A stretch of 64,000 nucleotides of DNA from contig NC_037094.1 of assembly GCF_002994745.2 (NCBI RefSeq), positions 21,243,001-21,307,000 of the forward strand. The letters are read 5' to 3'. The translations under genes and the position numbers were made by a program. The first letter of the stretch is position 1. Every line of letters begins with the position of its first letter. Shown piece after piece: positions 36,024-47,848 of this stretch. Source of the DNA: Rosa chinensis. Lineage: Eukaryota; Streptophyta; Magnoliopsida; Rosales; Rosaceae. The notes under the pieces were generated by a model, which saw only the letters and a list, made by a program, of their open reading frames with translations, did no database searches and was not told the origin of the DNA.

Positions 36024-36785
36024 GTGAAAGACCTGTTCGGTCTATTTCCATCTCTACAGCTAGTTATGGTGGCACCGGTGAGCTCTATTATTGATTGGTT
36101 GAGCTTCTATCTGTCTTGCTTGTCGCATGAGGACTTTGAATTATTGCTTATGCTTATTTGGGGAGTTTGGAAGGAAAGAAATCAGAGAGTTTGGTCTGGG
36201 AAGTCTCATTCTCTAGCTCAAGTTCAATTCCAAGTGGTGTCTTTATTTCATAGTTTCAAGGTAGTTAGTGTGAAGAGCAGATTCAAATTGGGTAGGCAGG
36301 TCAAACCTTGGTCACATCCTTCAGCTGGTTGGCTAAAAGTCAATGTTGATGGTGCTTTTGACGAGAATCTGCACAGGGGAGGACTAGGTGTTGTAGTCCG
36401 TGATTCCTTGGGTGTTTTTGTTGCTGGTGCTTGTTGCCGATGTGATAATGTAACTTCTCCCTATATGGTGGAGGCTTTGGCTGGTCGCTTGGCTTGCCAG
36501 ATAGCCTTAGAGTTTCATTTGTCACCTGTTACTATTGAGACTGATTGCTTACAGTTGGTTCAGGCTATTCAAGCAGAGGGTGAGGATACTTCTGTGTTTG
36601 GGAGAGTTATTGATGATATCTCTCTGGTTTTGACCTCTTTGGCGGGTTCCTTCTTTTGTCATGTTTATAGGGAATCTAATAAGATTGCTCATAAGCTAGC
36701 TCATACTGCTCTGATTTCAGGGTTGCAAGTTTCTTGGAGTGGGGATGTCCCTCCAGTACTTGATGAAATCCTTTGTAACAATTAG
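36024..36785 (+). CDS. 5'-truncated LINE: open RNase H-like (RVT_3) reading frame
   Basis: An uninterrupted 253-codon frame. Residues 1-60 resemble the linker after the zinc-binding RVT domain (LLLMLIWGVWKERNQRVW). Residues about 100-235 are the RNase H-like domain: GWLKVNVDGAFDE with the first catalytic Asp, GLGVVVRD, MVEALAGRLA with Glu, VTIETDCLQLVQAI with Asp, and a final RESNKIAHKLAH helix. It ends in AATAAAG-bearing 3' sequence and a poly(A) run at about 36820-36829, so it is the 3' end of a retrotransposed LINE. The upstream reverse transcriptase is absent. The open frame suggests a recent insertion; function is doubtful. A clean target-site duplication was not found. Confidence 0.8.
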   Translation: MKDLFGLFPSLQLVMVAPVSSIIDWLSFYLSCLSHEDFELLLMLIWGVWKERNQRVWSGKSHSLAQVQFQVVSLFHSFKVVSVKSRFKLGRQVKPWSHPSAGWLKVNVDGAFDENLHRGGLGVVVRDSLGVFVAGACCRCDNVTSPYMVEALAGRLACQIALEFHLSPVTIETDCLQLVQAIQAEGEDTSVFGRVIDDISLVLTSLAGSFFCHVYRESNKIAHKLAHTALISGLQVSWSGDVPPVLDEILCNN

Positions 36786-36829
36786 GTTTTATCAATAAAG
36801 TTTGTCGTCCTTCCTTTCAAAAAAAAAAG

Positions 36830-37900
36830 TTGAAGACTCAACAAAAATTTGGCCGGGTAGAGTTGTGCTTAGCAATGTCACTTCATGAGCTCTTGAAGAA
36901 TAATATTGCAGCATCCAAAGGATGTCGGTTGAATAAAATTTCTGCAAGAATACATTCGTATTGTGCTGAAGATTTCCAATGCATTCTCCAAATAACTTTT
37001 AAGGTCATTTTCAATTTCAGCTTTCCAAATCCATCAGGCATCGATGAAAAAGGGTTGTGAGTGGAGGAACAGACAAGATTCTTTTGCTGATATTTAACGC
37101 GTACCTTCCCACAAAACTTCAAATTTTCGGTAGGCAAGAACCTAAGAAGGTGATCATACTCGGAAGCTTGCTAGCTGTGTGACAAGGAAATAAAGGGCAC
37201 CATACTAGTGCTACCAAAACCACAAGCTGTCAAAGTGGGACAATGGCCAATAAATGGGTAGACATAATTGTGTATGGTAGCACATGAAAATTGTCCTCGG
37301 ATATATAATTTTGGTACCACTATATATATGAACAGCAGCCTAGCTTGACCAAACGAAACTTCATTGCCTGGTAAAGAAAACATTATACATGCTATTATTG
37401 TGGATATCACGAACACCATGTATGTGACACCATACCAACTTCATTAAATTCTCGATCTGAGATTGAGGATGTGATCGATCTGGCATCCATTAGTCTCTGT
37501 CTTCCTTGCGATAATGTTTGAATCTAGCATCTATTTACTTCTTCATTCTATTGAGGTACAATGGTACGAACATGAGTTATACTTCGTAGAGATATCAAGT
37601 ACACTAGTTCATCGAAACAAGAAAAAAGAAAAAAGAAAAAGAAGAATTAATGGTAATATAACGATGTTTCGTTTGTTCGATTTTGGATCCAGACAATACC
37701 TCGTCATAAATACACGTACATGAAGACATCATCTTATAAACAAATTTGATGAGTTTTGTGTTAAATAGCTACAAAACTGACTCATTACCTACTATTGCAT
37801 GCATTAGGTGTTGAGTTTTAACTCGATAAACCTCGATTCAATTGCGAATGAGCCAAGCATCCCAATTTTCGATATGAGATATGGTTTGTTGCTTGGTTGG
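36830..37900. other. Intergenic, no gene seen
   Basis: AT-rich DNA; small frames (36830-37060, 37171-37419, 37514-37723) show no domain. Confidence 0.4.
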
Positions 37901-38135
37901 TCAAGTCTCTAATGTGGGACTTACGTGGAAATTGGTTTGTTAATTTACAGTATAGACCTAAGTTAGGTTGCACGTAAGGCGGTGTGTTGGAGAGGAAAGA
38001 TCTCACATATAACTTATAAATAAGTGGCTCATTCTCATTTGTATTGAGGTTTTTTGAGTTAAAACCCAAAACTTGATATGTGCTTAAGTTGGAACAATAT
38101 CGGTGCAATAGTAGGTTACAGATCATGCTTGTTGC
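37901..38135 (+). mobile_element. Fragment resembling a small LTR / TRIM
   Basis: TGTTGGAGAGGAAAGATCTC near 37985 followed by ACTTATAAATAAGTGGCTC (a TATAAATA promoter) and a short leader resembles LTRs of Copia/TRIM elements. There is no primer-binding site or partner LTR in view. Confidence 0.3.
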
Positions 38136-39200
38136 TGTTTATTATCTTGATATTCAGTCTATCAATCCAATTTACCTTCCACGACGATAGCTCAAATGCT
38201 CTACCCTCTCTTGCTTCCCTTGAAAGTTGATTAGCAGTACAATACTTTGTTGCTGATGTAGTTGCTAGGTTACCCCTCTCATTGGATTTGGGTCTATTAG
38301 TCTTGAATTCTCTTTTTTCTTGCCATGAGCAAATATTGTTTTATAATTTGATAGGAATAGCTAGACCTCGTAACATCTTTGATGTAATTTGTTTCTTTCG
38401 TCAAAATGGTGAGTTTGTTTTTAACAAATGAGGTAGATATGGTTTCATCCGAGTATCTAAACTAGGGAGAACTAGGTATTTTCCTTGCACAAAAGTGCTA
38501 TAATTCTGTAATATAGAAATGAGTTAGCGTTATTTTTGGTTATTTCCAAAAATAAATCGATCTCGGTCATCCACTCCAACAAATGCCGGAATACCTAAAT
38601 CGAAAAATTCTTAGATGCAACCTGTTGTATACGATATTGGCAGCTAACACCGTGGAAGGCACTGGACTCGTACAGGGCTCATAGCCTCATGGGGATAAGG
38701 GCTTAGGAAGAAGGAAACACAAGAAACACAAGCCCTATCCCTAAACCTAAAAAATTCCTCGTCCCCACCTTCCGGTCAACGTTCATGCATGGCTATTGGC
38801 CATAGGTGATCTTATAAATCTTATATGATCTACCGAAAGCTGAAGCCTGAAACCCATAAAAAACAAGAAACGATTCCATTTCCATAAACCTTTGTTGTAT
38901 ACACTTTTGCATTCCTTTGTAATTTCATATCCATCTTCTTTGGCTTTCACAGGAGGCCTTGGCTCTCGTTTGCATGTGTGTTAAGAAACCATTCCCGGCT
39001 ATCCTGGATTGTGTTCTGTCCCCCCTGTTCCTTAAATTGGAGATTCCTAGTTTTCGAGTTTCGTGAATTCCATATCTTATTTCCTTTGTTTTCTGCAAGT
39101 CCGACCTGATTCATAGGAGTTCAAAGCACTAGGTTTCTGAATATGTTCGTGTGACATATTCTCTTTCTTTGCCTTGGAGACTGTGCCCCTTTCTAACATA
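38136..39200. other. Promoter-proximal intergenic DNA upstream of the FORKED-like gene
   Basis: No domain is recognised. The end of this stretch probably contains the promoter of the next gene. Its leader seems to include an exon ending at 39258 (GGAAG/GTTAGT) with a short upstream ATG at 39238, and an intron to about 39702 (GTCACAG). Confidence 0.4.
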
Positions 39201-39821
39201 TATATAACAGGACCTTTAGCTGCAAGTGAAGGAGAAATGGTGCTTTCAAGATTGGAAGGTTAGTAAACCGATCTCTCTAATCCTCACCTGGGTTTTTCAT
39301 TGTTTCTATGGATAATGCCTATGATTTTAAGCCAAAATTTTCTGATCCAATTGGTTTTTGCTTGTAGTAATTGATTGTTGTAACAGTGTTTGGATTATGA
39401 GAAATCAATGTCTAGCTTTATAATATTTGATTATTCATTTCGGCAAATCTTTGTAGAAAAAGCAGAAAACTTGGAAGTCTTTTTGCGTTTGCCTAAAGAA
39501 GCAAGAGAGTAGTTCCTAATCCTACCCAAAAGTAACCCCCATTTTTTGGTTATCTGAACTGGATTTTAGTGTCTCTTAGGCCAGTTTCAATTCACTTTTG
39601 GTTGAACCACCAAACTAATTTGGTAATGATTTTTTTTCTAGCATGATTGACTCGAGTAGTCTACAGGGAATTTCTAACCTTTACCTTCAATTGATGTCAC
39701 AGAAAAAAGGAAAAGCCGTTAATTGTGGAAGTTTTGATTAGGAAGAAAAGGCATTTAACTGACCTCCACCACCAATCACCACAAAGAAGAAAAGTTAACT
39801 GGAGACATTTCAAATTGAGAA

Positions 39822-42170
39822 ATGGAAGACAGTTATCATAGTTTAGCCTCGAAGATTAGTAATACAGGTGGTTCTTTGCATGGGCCAGAGAAGTTACAGG
39901 AAGCAGATGACATGAAAATTGCTCCATATATGGCTGGAATTCCTCAACCACAGACACCGCAGGAGCCTATGGAGTTCTTGTCAAGGTCATGGAGTATCTC
40001 TGCTTCGGAAATCTCGAAGGCTCTCGCTAAAAAACAGAAGCAATCTAACATTCCCAAGAGTCCTGACACAGTCCTAGAGTCAATTCCTTTACCACAAGTG
40101 GTAAGCATGTGCATGTGCAGTAGTATTTATCTTGCATTAAACTAATTCTTGGAATTTTGGTTTTGGTAATGCCATCTTGCTTCGAATTCTGTTTGCTAAT
40201 TGTATATAAACTCTTGGCACCTATATGCAATTGGTTTTGGGTCAGATGCTTTAACTTTAACACAATATTTATGAAACAAATGAATGAATGATACCTTATA
40301 ATGTCATACCTTTTAGGCCCCCAACCAACCATTATAAGGTAGCTACATATTTTTAACTTGTGCTAATTTTACACAAGTATTTCTTGATATCTTGATCCTC
40401 CCTGAGTTCCCCAATCTCCCATAACCAGCACACATAAGTCTCAGTTGGAAGTTGTTAGGTTCTTGTTCTAAGTGTCTGATGTTTTTTTCTTGCAGCGAGG
40501 CAAGGTCAGGAAATCTGGTACTAAACAGAGTCGGAGAACCGGGTCAATTGGAAAATGGTTCAACAATGAGTTCACTAATAGCACAGTGAAGAAGAAAGAC
40601 AAGGAACGGATGGAAAGGGCGCGAGTGCATTCTGCAGTCTCCATTGCAGGAGTTGCTGCAGCCTTGGCTGCTATAATGGCAGCAGAAAACACCAGTGGCC
40701 CTCCCTCGAAAATGGCCATGTCTTTGGCATTGGCTACAGAATTGCTGGCATCACATTGCATTGAAATGGCAGAGTCGGAAGGAGCTGATCGCAACCGTCT
40801 GGCATCTACCGTCAGATCAGCCCTTGACATTCAGAGTCCTGGTGATCTTATGACCCTTACAGCAGCAGCTGCAACAGGTACTTGCTCAACACACACACAA
40901 ACACATATATATTACATACAAAGTTCAGTTTTTTTTTTTTTTTTTGGGTCAACGAAGTTGAGCTTAAAGTCCATTGTTGGAAGGATTTTAAAATGAGCGA
41001 CTTGGAATTTACAAGACAAAAGTAATAAATTTCTTTTGTACTCTCTCTTTTTCACTTTTGCTATTAACAAGTCATAGTTCTCCTATGCAGATTTTGTAAA
41101 TGTTAAATTTCTTGACAACAAAGTGCTATCCAACACTCTTATTTTCATATTTTCATGTTCTGATCATTATTAATAGAAAGTTTTTCTATAGCATTGCGAG
41201 GAGAAGCAGCACTGAAAGCAAGATTACCGAAAGAGCCAAAAAAGAATGCGGCCATTAGTCCCTATGATAGGGGAATGGCAGAAATTACTTCACCTTTGGC
41301 TTTTCATAGTCATATGGAGGAGCAGGATGGTCCCTGTGATGGAGATTTACTGCAACTTATGGGAAAAGGTAGCATGATATAACATTTTCTTGGCATAACA
41401 TTTTGGAATTCCAAAAAAGCTGAAATTGGCATTGAACTTGGAAGCAGTGTAATTTATGTACAGAAAGTCAGAATTTTGAAGGACTAGAAACTAAATTGTT
41501 CAATTGCGTAGAAGTATATACGAATAATGCCATGCATCTTTTAAACGCTGTTAACTAATTCATATGACTGTTGAAATCGATGTGCACAGGTATTCAACAA
41601 TGGAAGAGTGTCTCTGTCTACATAAAAAAATCTCAGGTAACTGAACGGATAAATGTTATTGGAATCAGCCTCTTCCACTCTGTGCAGGACTGGAGGAGGC
41701 TTCCTGATGTGTTTTAGTTCAGTATTAATTATCAGAGAAAGCATCGGATAGAAAAAAAGATTCTGATTTCAGATCTTTGCCTTTTCAGGTCATGATTAAA
41801 CTCAAACGTAAACATGTTGGGGGAGCCTTTGCCAAGAAGAGTAAAAGTAAGCTTGTTGACTTTTCATGTTACAATTCACAGAAAAGTTTCCTAACAAATA
41901 TCTTAATGAATGTACTATCTGCTGGTACTAGGTGTTGTTTATGGAGTCTGTGATGAGAATTCTGCTTGGCCATATATGATAGAAAGGGATATTCCAGAAG
42001 AGGTTTATTTTGGCCTCAAAACTGGACAGGGTTTAATGGAATTCAAGTGCAGGAGTAAGGCCCATAAGCAGCAATGGGTTGATGGGATCAAAAATCTTCT
42101 TCGTCGAGTCAGCTCTGTTGATGAAGCTGAGCGCTCTATCGGACTTTTAAGCGTCAGCAATAGCATATGA
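39822..42170 (+). CDS. VAN3-binding protein / FORKED-like (DUF828 + PH domain)
   Basis: Six coding exons join in frame: 39822-40100, 40496-40877, 41192-41368, 41590-41636, 41789-41846 and 41932-42170, giving about 393 residues. The N-terminal DUF828 region includes PMEFLSRSWSISASEISKAL (about 50-70), GKWFNNEF, RARVHSAVSIAGVAAALAAI and LASHCIEMAESEGADRN. A PH_2 domain covers the last about 100 residues (WKSVSVYIKKSQ, HVGGAFAKKSKSVVYGV, EVYFGLKTGQGLMEFKCRS, KAHKQQWVDGI). Family members bind the ARF-GAP VAN3 and phosphoinositides at the trans-Golgi/plasma membrane and guide PIN1 traffic in leaf-vein patterning; that role is carried over by family. The upstream ATG at 39238 leads to a short frame only, so 39822 is the start. 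Confidence 0.93.
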
Positions 42171-42519
42171 TTCTCTTGTGTATGAAGAACAGAACATATT
42201 CGTTCATGCAATATACTTCTGTTACTAGTGAGATAAAAAAACGCGAAGAACACAGCTCTTTAGACCACATTATGTACCGCATCACACAGCATTCGTATAT
42301 ACAAGAGGATCGTAACTGCATTAATTTTATTTCGTACAAGAATGACATCCCTGTAATACCATTCATCCACAAAGGTCAAAGGCATCAAGGAATGTGAATT
42401 TGGGGGCGAGATATGAACATTTGTACAAAGGTCTATGAGAGATTTTGTGTGTTCTCTAAGAAGTTTCTATTCTGTATTAGCTAGAAATCTTTATTCGTAT
42501 TTAAAGAAAAACATCAATT
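42171..42519. other. Convergent 3' region between FORKED-like gene and defensin-like gene
   Basis: Holds the 3' UTRs of both neighbours. No other feature is seen. Confidence 0.5.
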
Positions 42520-42926
42520 TCAGTCATGACAGCCACATGCACACTTACCCCCTGTGCAGTTTTTGATGCTGCAGTCAATAGGACAGAACTTGGTGCAATC
42601 ATTATCACCAGAACATGTTGAAGTCGAGATTACTTTTACTGCAGAGTGTTCAGGGCCAAATGGGCACGCACAAAGGCCATTGATACAGATGCTCGTTGCA
42701 GTGATTTGCATCACATTTGTCTTGGCATTCAGCATATTGGGTGCATTTGTATTGCTCATTTTGGGCTTCTGCTCCTACCATCCTACTGAATTGGGAACCT
42801 ATCACCCCAAAATTTATGATTAGTAAAATAGTACAGAGAGGGAGAGGGAGAGGGAGAGAGAGAGAGAGAGTCACAAGAAGCAATGAGCAAGAAGAAGGCA
42901 AAGAGCATAAGTGAAGCCTTCACCAT
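42520..42926 (-). pseudogene. Secreted defensin-like (Cys-rich) peptide gene with two Cys domains and a frameshift
   Basis: Exon 1 (42926-42875) encodes a signal peptide, MVKASLMLFAFFLLIAS, split by a 76-base CT-rich intron from exon 2 (42798-42520). The mature region starts about QNEQYKCTQYAECQDKCDAN. It shows C-x5-C-x3-C-x4-C, then a one-base frame change near 42690-42694, after which the other frame continues ICINGLCACPFGPEH and a second Cys module (TCSGDNDCTKFCPIDC ... GGKCACGC). This two-module C..C...C....C.C layout is that of plant defensin-like (DEFL) peptides. With the sequence as given, translation would stop after the first module, so it is either a recent pseudogene, a truncated one-module peptide, or a sequencing error. 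It is convergent with the FORKED-like gene, 349 bases apart. Confidence 0.72.
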
Positions 42927-43279
42927 TGTAGTTTGGGTTGTGAGAGCTAGCTAGAGCATCAATTGACTATTTGTAGTCTTTTTTTGCTGGATTAGTTAGA
43001 GTGTGGATTTCATTTTATGAAACTAGGATTTTCACACCAAATCACATAAAAAGGTGCTTGCCCAATCTCATAAATTGATAATCCACTTTTGGGTAATACT
43101 ATCCAGTTTTGTTTTATGTCTTAATATATAATACCTTGTTTTTTGTCCGTATCAAGGCTGAAACTTAATCAAGCTGGGAGGTTAGGCCGTCACACTTGTA
43201 TTGAATAAAAAAAGAATCATAGAACGGTATCCATGCAATAATACCATCCATGCCTAGTACTCAAACTGATAGAACATAT

Positions 43280-44226
43280 ACGCAAGCGGCCTTTTTTTTC
43301 CCTCTCTCGCTGGGTTTTCTCTCAAACCCATTGAGAGTCGGTGGCTTCACTCCTTGCCCTTCATGGGCAATTTTCCCTGGGTTCTATCCCAGATCTGAGG
43401 CTTCGTGCCTCTATTTTCGGCAATTTTCTCTTTTGTTTCCCTCCTTTGTTTGCTCTGTTTTATACTTCCTAGTCTTTGGTTTCCTTTTGGGTTTGTTTTC
43501 AGACCTGATTGATTTCACCCCAGTTCCTTCCAGTCCAAATTTCAACTTCTTTCTCCTCTCAAATCTTTGGCCACCTTTGATTGATGCTACCTCTAGAGCT
43601 TTTCCTTCTGCCATGGATTGTATATATGCTCCTCGGAGTACTGTTTTAAACGGGGCTTACCCGTTATGGCGCGTAAATCCGGTGAATACGGTCGTGCCTC
43701 AAGGGGGACTGCACACTCTTTGTTTGTCTGTCCCTTTGATCCCTGTGTGGATCTCCTGTCTCTTTCTCTTGTTCTGGTTTCTTTGTCGGCAGAGGGCGAT
43801 CTCCTCCTTGGAGATGATTTGGGTTTTGTGCCTCTATTTCTTGATTTTGGCTGGAATTTTGCTGGGTTTATCTCGATCGGCTCCGCCATCGGTGTGATGC
43901 TGTCCACATGTGTTGTGGGTATGAGTTGCTGGGTTGCGTTTCAGGTGGTGGTGTGTGTGGGCTCGCCTGGTTTGGGCCTTGGTTGTTTCCGTTTTCAGTG
44001 TGTGCTTCTTGCTCATATCTACGGGGCGGTGCAGATCTTTACGGCGGCGCTGCTCTTCGCGACGGTGTTGCGTTGGATCTTCTACCGTTTCTCGGGTTGT
44101 AGTATAGCTTGTGGGCTCGTTTGTTGGGCCTTTGTTTCTGTTTTTTTCTTGGTTGGCCCAGTTTGGGTCTTTGTATTTTGTTTCTGTTTAATATAAGCTA
44201 CTCTTTTCTGCCAAAAAAAAAAAAAA
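43280..44226 (+). mobile_element. LINE-type retroposon with poly(A) and target-site duplication
   Basis: The insert ends in CTTTTCTGCC followed by a 14-15 A tail, the usual 3' end of plant L1 elements. The 17-mer AAACTGATAGAACATAT (43263-43279) recurs right after the tail (44225-44241), a clean target-site duplication. The interior is pyrimidine-rich and has two long overlapping frames on the plus strand (43250-43897 and 43618-44196) that are hydrophobic and match no domain I recognise. It lacks reverse transcriptase, so it is a 5'-truncated or non-autonomous LINE. The near-identical duplication implies a young insertion. Confidence 0.85.
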
Positions 44227-44574
44227 ACTGATAGAACATATGGCATTTGGGAATCCAAATGATCTTTATTGTCTCAATAGGTTTTCTCCATGGCCATATT
44301 TGATAATGATTTTTTATTTTAAAGTTGAACTTTTTCCTCCACAGTAGAAATTAAAGGGGCAAATGACAAATTATTGCCTAAAACCATAATTGCACAATTT
44401 TCTTTTCCAGCTCATGTATGCTTTGAATTTGTTCAACATGTGTAAACGGTTGAAGTATACTATCAAATATCTCTCTACAAAGGGAAGTGAAAAATGTGTA
44501 TTTATCAACATTTCCAAAGAATAATAATGTACAAACAGAGTTGAAGAACCAACACATTTTATATTCTTTTTCCT

Positions 44575-47384
44575 TCAAAACACAACAGTCTTGTTATCCT
44601 CATAAGGTAACACCCGCAGTTCACAGTATGATTTGATAGACCTTGACAGGCATTGTTTTTCAAGGTTCTCCGACTTCTGCACAAAACTCTGCAAGTTATC
44701 TCTGTGGGACACTCTAGCAACCTGCAAATCGAATTGAGATGTATCTTAAACTCTATAAGATCTTACACTACAGTATTCACAACACCTTATATCAATGCTT
44801 GGTAATAAATTCTACAAATACATCTGTATCAATGTACTCAATAAGCTACATGAATTAGTAAACAATGGCAATACCATGATATTATAATCAAGATCCTATT
44901 TAAAAACTACAAAATGTAATACCCGGATATTTAATGTGAGGGATCAAGCCATAAGGACTCTCTATTATTCTAAACCTAAGGCCAAAGGTTATTGGATGCA
45001 GAAAAACATAACTTCAGTCAAAAGAAATATGATTTGTTCCTGCTCCACTTTGTGTAAATTTTTTTCATTTCTTTTTCAATTCAGCTACTCAAGTCCAAAC
45101 TACAGGAAACCAATTTAAAGGTTCTAAGCAGGAAGCATGTGAAATCACAAACACATGGTGTCTCCTCCAACCCAACAAACCTGAAGTCTGCACCGTTTTA
45201 GTCAAGAAATTTAGCTTCACTATCCCAAAAGCTTCAGATTTGTCTCCAGAACTCACAGAGTGAGATTTCATTTCAGATTCACAACTAGGCCAGTGCATTC
45301 TATCTGGAACTATTGATCCAAAAGCGGTAGAGTCTCACTCAAAAACATTTCTTATGGTAATCCAAATACTCTAAATATCCAAATATATATTAAAGCACTC
45401 TAACTTCTAATAATTAATGATGTAATCATGTCCCTACGCCTATCCCACCTCACCATGTCCTGGGGTGTGTAGCAGGTTCATTCCTTTCACTAGATGGAGA
45501 TTGGTTCAGCTATTTACTAGATCTCATCACCTACTCATCTAAACTTGGCTAGAAAAAACCACAGGTTTCTATGGAAGTCAAAGTTAAAATGGGGGTGACT
45601 TCTAAATAGTAGCAAATATGAGAATAATGGCTCCGAGAATATAATCAGCCTATATTATCAGTGATATGGAATCACAGGAAAGCAGCATAAGGATGTCAAA
45701 GACTGACTACCATCTGTTCGATAATAGGCCCTGCATCAAGTTCTTGGGTCACAAAATGAGTTGTTGCACCAATAAGCTTCACCCCTGCATCAAAAGCCTG
45801 CGAACATAATCTAGCAAATTAAACATGTATAGAGAGTTAGGATGAAAGCATAGATACAGTTCAAAAGGTAACAATATATTTTAACACATGGAACGGAGAG
45901 AAGTGTCAACCTGTTTAGATGGTCTTCCACCCTTGAATGATGGCAAAAGACCATGATGAATGTTAATTACATCTTTTCCGTAGCTATTTAAAAAATTGCC
46001 AGATAATATCTGCACAATAAAAAGAATGATTTATTTTCTTTGTTCTGTTGTTTTCTTCCTTCAATTGAACGCCAGAAGAGCAGGTACTTAAGAATTTCAT
46101 AGTTTTCAAGTATGACTTCTACAACTGAAGAACAAGGAGAAGCTATTTCCTCCGGTTAGTACTGCAAACTTCTTCAGCAATGCAGTTTGAAATGGTGAGA
46201 TTATATATAGAATCCATAGCCTGATTACCTGCATGTACCTCGCAAGGACTAAAAAGTCGGTATCTTGAACCAACTCCAATATTTCCTCTTCTCTTTTATT
46301 CTCTTTGGTCGTGTGAAGATAATGATATGGTATACCATGTCTTTCTAGAAACCGACACACACCAGTGTTTGGACCCCTCTCGTGATTACTGAAAACACAA
46401 AAGAAGTGCAATTCACTTCATGGTCAAAGTTCTGAGAACCAAAAATATGAATTAAGACGATGAAATGTCTAAAACCTCACCTTATTACACAAGCTATATC
46501 TAATGGTAGTTTTCCATCCTGCCACTGATGTAGCAAATCAATCAGGCAATGATCCTGCATCAACACAAAGAGCGACTCAGTAGGGACAACATTGTAATCT
46601 ACGAAAACAAGTGTGTGATATTCAAACAAGCAATATAAGGTGTGTAAACAGAAGTGCAAGAAAATTTGCAATGTACACCTGCTTTGACGCAAGGACACCA
46701 ATCTTATATTTTGGGTCTTGATCTGGCACTCGGACCACAGATCTATGCGCGGCGTACATTTGTGATAGCTTACTGAAATCCTCATTCATTTGTGATCTTG
46801 TCCATTTAACAGGATCAAAAATAAACTCACTGCCAAGTTGCAGACATTCAGAATTTTAGCTCCACCAATTCAACAACACGTTTCAACAAACAAACAAAAA
46901 TGGGTTCTCGACAAAACACTTTCTTTCATCAAACTGACACACCCCCAATGATCAAATTACTAAACTTTGAATCCAACAATCAATGCAAGCAAACCAGACA
47001 AATGAAATCTCAGTTCTTTAGCAAAAAGGGTACCTTCTGGAATAGAAGACGTCCTTGTTTTCAGGCACAAACACATTGGCAGCGAGTATGTTACCTCCCC
47101 TAGAAGCAATGGACTCCGAAAGCTTGGCCACAATCCCAACTGCGTCCTATCCATTCATTCCAACACTCCCCCATTTTCAATTCAAGAACCATAAAGAAAA
47201 TGAAAATGAAGACCCAAATGAGGGGACTTACCGGGCAATGGAAGACGTGGATTCCATAAGCGAGAGTTGGAGAAGATGAACAGTCGGGGGACTCACCCGG
47301 GAATCTCAAGTTCCTGATGGACCGTTTTGCAAATCCGAAAAGTTTGGGGAGGCGTTTTGGTGAGGCTCTGTGGACGAGAGCCAT
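44575..47384 (-). CDS. PURU: Formyltetrahydrofolate deformylase, mitochondrial
   Basis: Hydrolyses 10-formyl-THF to THF and formate; in plants it keeps photorespiratory glycine metabolism running by preventing 5-formyl-THF build-up. Eight exons join in frame: 47384-47232, 47146-47034, 46829-46679, 46554-46481, 46388-46229, 46009-45911, 45797-45711 and 44721-44575, giving 327 residues. Residues 1 to about 40 look like a mitochondrial presequence rich in Arg/Lys. An ACT domain starts near 43 ([20 protein letters not shown]). The formyltransferase-fold domain has [25 protein letters not shown] and [14 protein letters not shown] with Asn233/His235, and [10 protein letters not shown] with Asp271, the Asn-His-Asp catalytic set. 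The 20-residue upstream extension to another in-frame ATG is less presequence-like, so 47384 is preferred. Confidence 0.94.
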
Positions 47385-47848
47385 ATCTATTAATCTATCT
47401 ATCTGTGTGTGTGACTGTAGAGGATGGTGGCGCCTCCACAAATTTAAGCTTTACTTATTTCCATTTTCTATGTGATAATGAAGGTGATAATGAAGATGAA
47501 CCATCAAATGGTGAGAAAGATGACAAGGAATTACAGCATCATGGGTCTTTTAATTAAGGAAATGTATGTAGTTGTTTGGTTTTAAGTCAAAAAAGACTTC
47601 AACTACCATTAAGCTTTCAAAGAGTTTAGAATTTTCGTGTTATTTTTATGTTTTTACTAGGTAGTTGATTCAATAATAATGTAGAAGGAATGTCAGCCTT
47701 GTAATGTGACACATGCGATGCACTAAATAAATAAATAATTTTTTTTTCATACATGAATTTAACATGTTAAGTTCGGATGGATAAGATATCTCATAAATTT
47801 CATGTTAGAAATCATAAATATATATTTTAAGAATAAATTTTTAAGGTG

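Noticed and set aside
36010..36840. Target-site duplication AAGTTG for the LINE 3' end
   Set aside because: Only six bases match and the 5' truncation point is uncertain; not reliable.
39238..39258. Upstream ATG as the start of the FORKED-like protein
   Set aside because: After splicing to 39703 the frame stops within a few codons, so it can only be a short upstream frame.
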